A stretch of 46,724 nucleotides of DNA from Desulfobacterales bacterium. Its GTDB lineage: Bacteria > Desulfobacterota > Desulfobulbia > Desulfobulbales > BM004. A model generated the notes under the pieces. The model was not told the DNA's origin. It saw nothing but the letters and a program-made list of their open reading frames with translations, and ran no database searches. The number at the start of each line of letters is the position of its first letter. Within the stretch, counting starts at the first letter, position 1. Positions 8,660 through 15,501 of this stretch are shown here, in pieces. The position numbers and the translations under genes were made by a program. The stretch lies in the NCBI GenBank assembly GCA_021647905.1, contig JAKITW010000013.1, positions 1 to 46,724 on the forward strand, written 5' to 3'.

Positions 8660-10546
8660 ATGAAGTTCAAGAGAAGGCGGATTGACGCCAGAATATACCG
8701 GGTCGACGAAGAAGAGTTGACCAATCTCAAGCGCCGGACCGATATCGCCGCCATGGTGATCATCAGCCTGCTGGCGCTGATCATTGCCCGGCTCTGGTTC
8801 CTGCAGATTCACAGCGGCCCGCTTTACAAACAACTGGCCGACACCAACCGGGTCCGGGTCCTGGACATCCCCGCTCCCCGGGGCAATATCCTTGACCGCA
8901 ATGAAAAAATCATCGTTACCAACCGCCCCTCTTTCAACCTTGTCTGGAACAAGGAAGACACCCCTGACCCGGAGGCGATGATCCAGCGTCTTTCCCGGAT
9001 CACCGGCGTGGACATCGCTGTCTTTCTCGAACGGATCCGGGCCGCCGCCGATCTGCCCCGCCATATTCCCGTCACCCTTAAGGAGGACATCCCCTGGCAT
9101 ACCCTGGCCGCGGTGGAAAACAACCACCTGGAACTGCCCGGCATCCGGATAGTGGCCCTGCCCATCCGCGACTACCCGCACCAGGACCTTGCCGGCCACC
9201 TGATCGGTTACCTTGCCGAAATCAACCCAAAAGAACTGAAGGAAAAACAATGGGACAACTATGGGCGCGGCGACCAGATCGGCAAGATGGGGATAGAAAA
9301 ACTGTTCGAGGAGTATCTGCGCGGTGAAAAGGGCAGGCAGTACATGGAGGTGAACGCCCAGGGCTTTGAACAGCGCCGCCTCAAGGGGATCGGCGCCCTG
9401 CCCGGCAACGACATCCAGTTGACCATTGATCTTGATCTCCAGGCCGTTGCCGAACAGGCCATGGTCGGCAAGGCCGGGGCAGTGGTGGCCATGGAGGTGG
9501 ACAGCGGCCGGGTTCTGGCCCTGGCCAGTTCACCCACCCTGCCGCTGCATCAATTCCTGGGCGGCATCTCCAGCAAAAACTGGCGGGCACTGCTCAACAA
9601 CCCCCTCCATCCCCTGATCAACAAACCGATCATGGGCCAGTACCCGCCCGGTTCCACCTACAAGATCGTCACTGCCCTGGCCGGGCTCTCCGAGGGGATC
9701 GTCACCCCTGACACCGTGTTCTACTGTTCCGGGTCCCTGGAGTTCGGCAACCGCAGGTACGGCTGCTGGAAAAAAAACGGCCACGGCCCGGTCAATCTCA
9801 ACCGCGCCCTGGTCGAGTCATGCGATGTCTATTTTTACCAGGTCGGCCAACGGCTGGGCGTGGATCTCCTGGCCAGGTATGCCGAGGGCTTCGGCCTGGG
9901 CCGGAAGACCGGGATCAAACTGGAGCATGAAAAAGAAGGCTTGGTCCCCACCACGTCCTGGAAAAAAAGACGCAAAAAGGTGGCCTGGCAAAAGGGTGAG
10001 ACCTTGTCAATTGCCATCGGCCAGGGCTTCAACCTGACCACCCCGCTGCAAATCTGCCGGATGACCGCGGCCGGCGCCAATGGCGGCACCCTCTACCAAC
10101 CGCAGCTGATCGAGCTGATCCAGCGGGCGGACGGAACGGTTGCCAAACAGTTCAGCCCGGTTGCCGAGGGCCGGGTGGCGGGCAATAAACGTTTCCTGGG
10201 CCTGATCGACAAGGCCCTGGTCGGGGCGGTGAACGACAAACACGGCACCGGCCGGGCCGCCAGACTGGAGAAGATTACCGTGGCCGGCAAGACCGGCACC
10301 GCCCAGGTGGTTCGCCTGAGCCGGTACAAGGATGTGGCTGAAGAGGATGTCCCCTATAAATACCGGGACCATGCCTGGTTCACCTGCTTTGCCCCGGCGG
10401 ACAAGCCGGAAATCGCGGTGACCGTGCTGGTGGAACACGGCGGTCATGGCGGTTCGGTTGCCGGCCCCATTGCCAAACAGGTGCTGGCCGAGTATTTTGG
10501 CATAGATCTGGAACCAGCCCCGGACATGGCCGAGGCGACCCATTAG
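8660..10546 (+). CDS. mrdA: Penicillin-binding protein 2, elongation transpeptidase
   Basis: Class B PBP that cross-links lateral-wall peptidoglycan together with the glycosyltransferase RodA. 628 aa. A single N-terminal membrane helix (MVIISLLALIIARLWFL) leads into the pedestal domain with PAPRGNILDRN. The transpeptidase motifs are all present: STYK with catalytic S332 and K335, SCD at 387-389, and KTGTAQ beginning K544. The FTCFAPADKPEIAVTVLVE strand is typical. It is co-directional with mreD and rodA, though rodA is 333 bases away across repeats. Confidence 0.97.
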   Translation: MKFKRRRIDARIYRVDEEELTNLKRRTDIAAMVIISLLALIIARLWFLQIHSGPLYKQLADTNRVRVLDIPAPRGNILDRNEKIIVTNRPSFNLVWNKEDTPDPEAMIQRLSRITGVDIAVFLERIRAAADLPRHIPVTLKEDIPWHTLAAVENNHLELPGIRIVALPIRDYPHQDLAGHLIGYLAEINPKELKEKQWDNYGRGDQIGKMGIEKLFEEYLRGEKGRQYMEVNAQGFEQRRLKGIGALPGNDIQLTIDLDLQAVAEQAMVGKAGAVVAMEVDSGRVLALASSPTLPLHQFLGGISSKNWRALLNNPLHPLINKPIMGQYPPGSTYKIVTALAGLSEGIVTPDTVFYCSGSLEFGNRRYGCWKKNGHGPVNLNRALVESCDVYFYQVGQRLGVDLLARYAEGFGLGRKTGIKLEHEKEGLVPTTSWKKRRKKVAWQKGETLSIAIGQGFNLTTPLQICRMTAAGANGGTLYQPQLIELIQRADGTVAKQFSPVAEGRVAGNKRFLGLIDKALVGAVNDKHGTGRAARLEKITVAGKTGTAQVVRLSRYKDVAEEDVPYKYRDHAWFTCFAPADKPEIAVTVLVEHGGHGGSVAGPIAKQVLAEYFGIDLEPAPDMAEATH

Positions 10547-10652
10547 TTACTGAGAAGTTCGAACTGCAGTGTCAATCGTCCGATGTTTTGTTAGAGGACA
10601 ATCCTGAATTTCAAACTGGACAGAAGTAAAAACTTGGACATTCATCAAGCTT

Positions 10653-10734
10653 TTGAACCGCAGAGGACGCGGAGGACCGCAGGGGGTGGCTTTTAAAATA
10701 ACTTTACTCTGCGACCCTCTGCGTCCTTAGCGGT
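10653..10734 (+). repeat. AGAGGACGC-type stem-loop repeat, copy A
   Basis: TTGAACCGCAGAGGACGCGG begins an imperfect ~80-base palindrome ending CCTCTGCGTCCTTAGCGGT. The first 57 bases recur, inverted and with few differences, at 46625-46682. It lies between mrdA and rodA. Confidence 0.75.
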
Positions 10735-10755
10735 AAAAAATTGTTATTCATCATT

Positions 10756-10859
10756 GTCAGTCTCGCAACAACCTGCTCGACGGACGTGATTCGTCTTGTA
10801 ACTTGTTGATTTTATTGGGTGGCATTTGAAGCCTTTCGGGTTGTTACGAGTTCATCATC
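10756..10859 (+). repeat. ~101-bp inverted-repeat element, copy 2
   Basis: Shares with copy 1 the left end (GTCAGTCTCGCAACAACCTG), the core GGTGGCATTTGAAGCCTTTC and GGGTTGTTACGAG near the right end. It continues TTCATCATC, as in copy 3. The internal arm reads GCTCGACGGAC, so the short left hairpin is weakened. It ends 20 bases before the rodA ATG. Confidence 0.85.
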
Positions 10860-10879
10860 ATTCGCCTTTTGTGAAAAAA

Positions 10880-11989
10880 ATGTTTCGTTTTGATCGACGG
10901 CTGCTGTTTAATTTCGACTGGGTGATGCTCTGCGTGGTGGCGGTGATCGCCTCCATGGCCCTGATCAACCTCTACAGTTCCAGCTACACCGGCAACGGCG
11001 CCTCGGCGGTATTTCTCAAGCAGCTCTATTTCTATCTCTTCGGCTTCGGCCTGATCCTGATGATGATCAGCTTCGACTACCGCAGCCTGCTCCTCTGGAA
11101 CTATCCGCTCTACACAGCGGTCATTCTTCTCCTCCTGGCCGCCCTGCTTCTCGGCGGCGACGTTGCCCACACCCAGCGCTGGATCAACCTCGGTTTCTTC
11201 CGGCTGCAACCCTCGGAACCGGCCAAGCTGATGCTGGTCATCACCCTGGCCAGCTACTATTACCGCAAGGATACCGGCAAGGGTTTCACCCTGCGCGAAC
11301 TGGCGGTCCCGGCCCTCTTGACCGGCCTGCCCTTTGTCCTGATTCTCAAGCAGCCGGACCTGGGCACCGCCCTGATGCTGGGCGCGATCTTCGTCTCCAT
11401 GACCCTGTTCGTCAAACTGCGCTGGTCCACCCTGGCCACCCTGGGCGGGGGCTGCCTGGCCGCCATTCCCATTGGTTGGAAATTCTTTTTAAAGCCCTAT
11501 CAGCGGCAGCGGATCGAGACCTTTCTCAACCCGGAGGCAGACCCGATGAACAGCGGTTACCATATCATGCAGTCCAAGATCGCGGTGGGCAGCGGGCTCA
11601 AATTCGGCAAGGGCTATCTCAAGGGGACCCAGGGCCACCTCCACTTCCTGCCCGAACGGCATACCGACTTCGCCTTTTCGGTCTGGGCCGAGGAGTGGGG
11701 CTTTGCCGGCAGCCTCTTCCTGGTGGCGATCTACTTTTTCATGATCCTCTGGGGCCTGAATATCGGTATCTCCTCCCGGGACAAATTCGGGGTCCTGCTG
11801 GCCTTCGGCATTGTCTCGTTGATCTTCTGGCAGGCGATCATCAACCTGTTCATGGTCATGGGCCTGCTGCCGGTGGTGGGCATCCCCCTGCCCCTGTTCA
11901 GCTACGGCGGCTCGTCGCTCCTGACCACCCTGCTCGGGATCGGTCTGCTGATGAATATCCGAATGCGCCGTTTTCAAGGAAAAGGGTGA
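10880..11989 (+). CDS. rodA: SEDS peptidoglycan glycosyltransferase RodA
   Basis: Polytopic SEDS-family enzyme that polymerises lipid II into glycan strands with PBP2. It has about ten membrane helices, starting FNFDWVMLCVVAVIASMALI. Family landmarks are RWINLGFFRLQPSEPAKLM, PEADPMNSGYHIMQSKIAVG, FLPERHTDFAFSVWAEEWG and the end PLFSYGGSSLLTTLLGIGLL. I chose ATG 10880 (369 aa). The frame stays open back to a TTG at 10826, but those 18 codons are written by the inverted-repeat element upstream. Confidence 0.96.
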   Translation: MFRFDRRLLFNFDWVMLCVVAVIASMALINLYSSSYTGNGASAVFLKQLYFYLFGFGLILMMISFDYRSLLLWNYPLYTAVILLLLAALLLGGDVAHTQRWINLGFFRLQPSEPAKLMLVITLASYYYRKDTGKGFTLRELAVPALLTGLPFVLILKQPDLGTALMLGAIFVSMTLFVKLRWSTLATLGGGCLAAIPIGWKFFLKPYQRQRIETFLNPEADPMNSGYHIMQSKIAVGSGLKFGKGYLKGTQGHLHFLPERHTDFAFSVWAEEWGFAGSLFLVAIYFFMILWGLNIGISSRDKFGVLLAFGIVSLIFWQAIINLFMVMGLLPVVGIPLPLFSYGGSSLLTTLLGIGLLMNIRMRRFQGKG

Positions 11990-12027
11990 GCGATTTTTTC
12001 AGAAAAACGGTATGGTTTCAGTTTATT

Positions 12028-12130
12028 GTCGGTCTCGCAACAATCGCTCGACGGACGTGTATCATGTTATAATTTGTTGATTTCGTTCGGTGGCATTTGA
12101 AACATTTCGACTTTTAGCGATTTCATCATC
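12028..12130 (+). repeat. ~101-bp inverted-repeat element, copy 3
   Basis: The left end GTCGGTCTCGCAACAATCG, then GACGGACGTGTATCATGTTA and GGTGGCATTTGAAACATTTC, match the other copies. The right end has drifted (TTTTAGCGATTTCATCATC). It lies 68 bases before the LysM gene. Confidence 0.82.
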
Positions 12131-12198
12131 GTTAAACACCAACCTGGTTCGGGAAGACGGCAAGCTCTTCCCACCACATCCGGCAAAGGAACACGGTT

Positions 12199-13407
12199 AT
12201 GAAGAAAATAATCCTCTTCACCAGCCTGGCCCTGATCGTATCCCTGGCCGCTGGCCCCCGCACCACCCTGGCCAAGTCTGACTGCGGCCATCGAGTGGTC
12301 AGGGGCGACACCCTCTGGCAGATCAGCGACACCTATCTCGCCGATCCGCTGCTCTGGCCGACGATCTGGCGGAACAACCCGGAAATAAAAAATCCCGACC
12401 TGATCTTTCCGGAACAGATGCTCAGGATTCCGGGCCAGAGCACTGTCTGCACCAAGTACCAATGCGTCTACCAGGTAGTCAAGGGCGATACCCTCTGGCA
12501 TATCAGTTCCATCTACCTCCGCGACCCGATGCTCTGGCCGAGGATCTGGCAGAGCAATCCCGAGATCAAGGACCCGGACCTGATCTTTCCCAAACAACGG
12601 ATCCGGGTGCCCTGTGCTGAAGAAAAAAGAACCCAGGCGGTTGCAATCCCTGGGATCGAATCCAGCCGGCCGCCCCTGGCCCCGGCCCGGCCGGAGCCGG
12701 AAAAAGGGCTGGAGATCGGACCGCCGGCCGGGACCCCGGGCGGTCCCAATCCGGTGCTCACCCAAAGCGAGGCTGACAGCCAGACCAAGACCGATGTCTT
12801 TGGCCCCGGGCTCGGGGTGGTGGTAAAAGAACCGGTGGTCTGGGGCCGGGTGATCGGCCAGGACAACGGCTGGAGCACGGCCGGGGCCAACGAAACGCTG
12901 CTCATCGACAGCACCGGCGCCACGGTCGGACAACGCTACGGCGTCTATCGGGACCTGGGCCAGGTCCGTCATCCCAAAACCGGAAAAAAGATGGGGCACC
13001 TGGTCGTCGAGGTGGGCGTGGTCGAGGTTACGGCCCTGGGATCACCAAGCCACACCGCCCGGATCGTATCGATCTTTCAGGAGATAAGCAGCAACGACTA
13101 TCTCGGCCCGCTGCCCCGGCAACAGGTGGTACCGATGCCTGTTGATCAACTGCGGCCGGACTTGAGCGGCACGGTGATCGCCCTCTTTAACCTGCGTAGC
13201 GTTGTTGCCGGCCGCGACATCCTTTACCTGGACCGGGGCGCCGGGGACGGCCTGGAGCCGGGCGACATACTCTATATCAGCAAGGAACGGAACAAAAAAA
13301 GCGCGGTCCGGGTGATCAGGGTCACGGACAGCACCGCAACCGCCATGGTGCTGCCCACCACCAACGGGTTCGTGTTTCCCGGCGACCGGCTCGCCGCGGT
13401 GCCATGA
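12199..13407 (+). CDS. Secreted protein with two LysM domains
   Basis: LysM modules bind the N-acetylglucosamine backbone of peptidoglycan. A signal peptide is clear (MKKIILFTSLALIVSLAAG, cleavage likely after TTLA). LysM 1 (residues ~33-83, VVRGDTLWQISDTYLADP) and LysM 2 (~92-142, VVKGDTLWHISSIYLRDP) are near copies, each ending NPEIK(N/D)PDLIFP. A Pro-rich linker (~150-190) leads to a beta-rich C-terminal region (~210-402) containing DRGAGDGLEPGDILYIS, with no catalytic motif. AAAGGA precedes the ATG. Its place after rodA suggests a periplasmic wall-binding role in growth or envelope integrity; the exact job is not known. Confidence 0.9.
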   Translation: MKKIILFTSLALIVSLAAGPRTTLAKSDCGHRVVRGDTLWQISDTYLADPLLWPTIWRNNPEIKNPDLIFPEQMLRIPGQSTVCTKYQCVYQVVKGDTLWHISSIYLRDPMLWPRIWQSNPEIKDPDLIFPKQRIRVPCAEEKRTQAVAIPGIESSRPPLAPARPEPEKGLEIGPPAGTPGGPNPVLTQSEADSQTKTDVFGPGLGVVVKEPVVWGRVIGQDNGWSTAGANETLLIDSTGATVGQRYGVYRDLGQVRHPKTGKKMGHLVVEVGVVEVTALGSPSHTARIVSIFQEISSNDYLGPLPRQQVVPMPVDQLRPDLSGTVIALFNLRSVVAGRDILYLDRGAGDGLEPGDILYISKERNKKSAVRVIRVTDSTATAMVLPTTNGFVFPGDRLAAVP

Positions 13408-13420
13408 TTCAGGGGACTGT

Positions 13421-13558
13421 AAAAAGTGAAAAGTGAAAAGTAAAAAGTGAATAGTGAACAGTGAACAGTGGCTTGGTTGCCGAATTTTTGCCTGTGACAA
13501 TCAGTAGTTTTTCACATTTCACTGTTCACATTTCACTGTTCACATTTCACTGTTCACA
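13421..13558. repeat. AGTGAAC heptamer inverted array between convergent genes
   Basis: The left arm (13421-13470) is a run of AGTGAAA / AGTGAAC units. The right arm (13511-13558) is the inverted series CATTTCACTGTTCA repeated three times. Together they can form a long hairpin between the LysM gene and hemH, which converge here. The right arm ends over the hemH stop codon. Confidence 0.85.
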
Positions 13559-14531
13559 GCCATTTCTTCTTCTTTCCCGCCTCCAGGACCAGGTCCCGCA
13601 GCGCCCGGATGAACCGGGGATCGAGGTTGAGCGACCCGGTCCGCTTCAGTTCCATGCCCAGGGACCGGGCCAGGTCCCGGTAGAGGATATCGATTTCGTA
13701 CAGGGTCTCGACATGGTCCGAGACAAAACTTATCGGCACCATCAGTACCTGGCGGCAGCCTTGCCGGGCCAGCCGTTCCAGGGTCTCCGGGGTTGACGGG
13801 GCCAGCCACCGCACCGGCCCGCTCCGGCTCTGAAAGCAGAGGGTGCCGGTCTTGCCGGTCTTCTTTTCCACCGCGGCAATGGTCCTCCGGATCTGGTCCA
13901 GATAGGGATCACCCTGGTCAATGAACTTCCTGGGCAGGCTGTGGGCGCTGTAGACCAGCCGGGTCGGCCCGGCCTTTATCCCGGCCAGACCGGAGGTGAT
14001 CCGCTCGGCCAGGCAATCGACATAGTCGGGCTGCTCCGGCCATTCCCGGATCTCGGCCAATTCAAGGCCCGGGGCGATGCGGGCCGCGGCCTGCCGGAGA
14101 TCGTCGATTGAGGAACCGGTGGTGGCCACCGAATAATGGGGGTACAGGGGCAGGGCCACGGCCCGGGAAATTCCGGCATCAACCAGCTCGCCCAAGGCCA
14201 CGGCGCCATCCGGCTGCCAGTAGCGCATGGCCATCACCACCTGGAACTCGCCATATTCCTTGAGCTGCGCGGCCAGGGCCTGTCCCTGGCCGGCGGTGAT
14301 CCTTGCCAGCGGCGAACCGCCGCCGATGAGATTGTAGGCGGCCCGGCTCTTCGGGGCCCGCCGATGGGCAATGAACCGGGCCAGGGGCTTCTGCAGTAAT
14401 TTCGGCCCCAGGCGGATGATCTTGCGGTCGGAAAAAAGGTTGCAGAGAAAGGGCTCCACATCCGCGGGTTTTTCCGGCCCGCCCAGGTTGAGCAGGATAA
14501 CGCCGATGGGTGGTGGCATGTGCGTACTCAC
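13554..14531 (-). CDS. hemH: Ferrochelatase
   Basis: Inserts Fe2+ into a porphyrin in the last steps of haem synthesis. 325 aa, family-typical. GVILLNLGGPEKPADVEPFL opens the fold. The metal-site region is YSAHSLPRKFIDQGDPY, the histidine being conserved (families usually read SAHG/SLP). FQSRSGPVRWLAPST and MVPISFVSDHVETLYEID, with the conserved glutamate, complete the site. The start is either GTG at 14531 or ATG at 14519. It is transcribed toward the LysM gene and ends inside the heptamer array. No other haem gene is in the window, so protoporphyrin versus coproporphyrin substrate cannot be settled here. Confidence 0.96.
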   Translation of the reverse strand: MSTHMPPPIGVILLNLGGPEKPADVEPFLCNLFSDRKIIRLGPKLLQKPLARFIAHRRAPKSRAAYNLIGGGSPLARITAGQGQALAAQLKEYGEFQVVMAMRYWQPDGAVALGELVDAGISRAVALPLYPHYSVATTGSSIDDLRQAAARIAPGLELAEIREWPEQPDYVDCLAERITSGLAGIKAGPTRLVYSAHSLPRKFIDQGDPYLDQIRRTIAAVEKKTGKTGTLCFQSRSGPVRWLAPSTPETLERLARQGCRQVLMVPISFVSDHVETLYEIDILYRDLARSLGMELKRTGSLNLDPRFIRALRDLVLEAGKKKKWL

Positions 14532-14617
14532 GGATTTGCGTTAAAAAGTGGCTGCCGGCCAAAGCAGCTATGTTGTTAGCTGCCACGGGCAGGCCGGTTA
14601 ACCAGGTTGCCCATGCG

Positions 14618-14974
14618 CTACTTGCTGACCGGACACTGGAGACACATTAATTTTTTCAGGTTGTCCTTTACGGCCTTCCGGTCCCTGGCGGCAAGACCAC
14701 CTGTTCTTTTAATGATAAGGCGGCTGTCCAGGGTGAAAAGTTTCATCCGTACCTTGGAGGGAGCCGGGAGGCCGGCCTTTTTTAAACTTCCGATGGGTGT
14801 ATCCAGCGGCCAATCGGGATTATTCACACTGGTAATCATTGCCAAGACACAGTTTTCAGCAGGATCGTTAAAGCTCTCAAAATCAGACAATACCAGGGCC
14901 GGCCGCTTTTTCTCCGCGGTTTTATCCGTAAAGGGAAAAGGCACAACCACAACATCAAAAATTTTATAAGTCAC
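14618..14974 (-). CDS. PemK/MazF-family toxin
   Basis: PemK/MazF toxins are sequence-specific mRNA endonucleases. The frame YKIFDVVVVPFPFTD, then KKRPALVLSD, is the family start (beta strands with the conserved RPALVLS). CVLAMITSV follows, and LFTLDSRLIIKRTGGL near the end corresponds to the K(L)FT...I.K..G.L motif. I chose GTG 14974 (118 aa), which overlaps the antitoxin stop by 11 bases. The frame is open to 15037, but that would overlap the antitoxin far more. It is the second gene of a two-gene unit with its own promoter at 15233-15261. Confidence 0.9.
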   Translation of the reverse strand: MTYKIFDVVVVPFPFTDKTAEKKRPALVLSDFESFNDPAENCVLAMITSVNNPDWPLDTPIGSLKKAGLPAPSKVRMKLFTLDSRLIIKRTGGLAARDRKAVKDNLKKLMCLQCPVSK

Positions 14975-15197
14975 GGTAAGCCTCTTCGTCGTATTGTGAC
15001 GACCATTCGGAGAACGTACCCACAAGCGCCTTGGCAAACTCGAGGTCGATCGGTGTTGCCTTGCGGATCATAACCTTTTGATTTTCAGTAACTTCAAAGG
15101 CTACCGCGTCGCCCGGCCGCAGCCCTAAAAGTTTTCTGATCTTTCCAGGAATAGTTGCCTGGCTTTTGCTGGTAAGTTTGCTCATTACGGCTTCCAT
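14964..15197 (-). CDS. AbrB/MazE-type antitoxin (SpoVT-AbrB fold)
   Basis: 77-residue partner of the PemK-like toxin. The N-terminal swapped-hairpin DNA-binding domain is clear: SKLTSKSQATIPGKIRKLLG then LRPGDAVAFEV. The acidic C-terminal tail (FSEWSSQYDEEAYRDL) is the likely toxin-binding part. The ATG at 15197 has GGGAGTGGTGAC ahead of it; an alternative ATG (MSKLTSK) is four codons inside. The palindrome in its promoter fits autorepression, as is usual for such pairs. Confidence 0.9.
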   Translation of the reverse strand: MEAVMSKLTSKSQATIPGKIRKLLGLRPGDAVAFEVTENQKVMIRKATPIDLEFAKALVGTFSEWSSQYDEEAYRDL

Positions 15198-15232
15198 GTC
15201 ACCACTCCCTTGCTTGATTAACTCCTGGTATG

Positions 15233-15261
15233 ATAGTAATACCGTATTACCTTACTGTCAA
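15233..15261 (-). promoter_or_regulatory. Toxin-antitoxin promoter with palindromic operator
   Basis: On the minus strand: TTGACA (15256-15261), exactly 17 bases, TACTAT (15233-15238). The perfect 15-base palindrome GTAATAC-G-GTATTAC (15236-15250) fills the spacer and reaches the -10, an ideal autorepression site. Transcription would start about 30 bases before the antitoxin ATG. Confidence 0.8.
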
Positions 15262-15501
15262 ACTTTTTTAGATGAAAGTCGCCGCCAAGCGCCGTCCTTG
15301 CCATGCCGGAGTGACGCCTTTGATTATTTCGTTGTGTCCAGCCGTTTTTCTGTCTTAGGTGGTTCTTGTGGTATTGCGGTCGGAGAAATGCTTGCGGATC
15401 CGGGCCGGTCCGGGCTATAACATGGGGGGATCGGCCCGGGCCGCAAACAGCGCCATGCCCTCCTGTTCCGCACACGACCAAAACTTCACCAGGGGAAAAA
15501 C

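Noticed and set aside
8156-9250. 364-codon minus-strand ORF across mreD and mrdA
   Set aside because: Spans two real genes in antisense with no recognisable domain.
10826-10879. 18-codon N-terminal extension of RodA (MKPFGLLR...)
   Set aside because: Encoded by the repeat element; the ATG at 10880 gives the family-typical start.
13421-13558. CRISPR array or coding sequence
   Set aside because: Heptamers without spacers, in an inverted arrangement.
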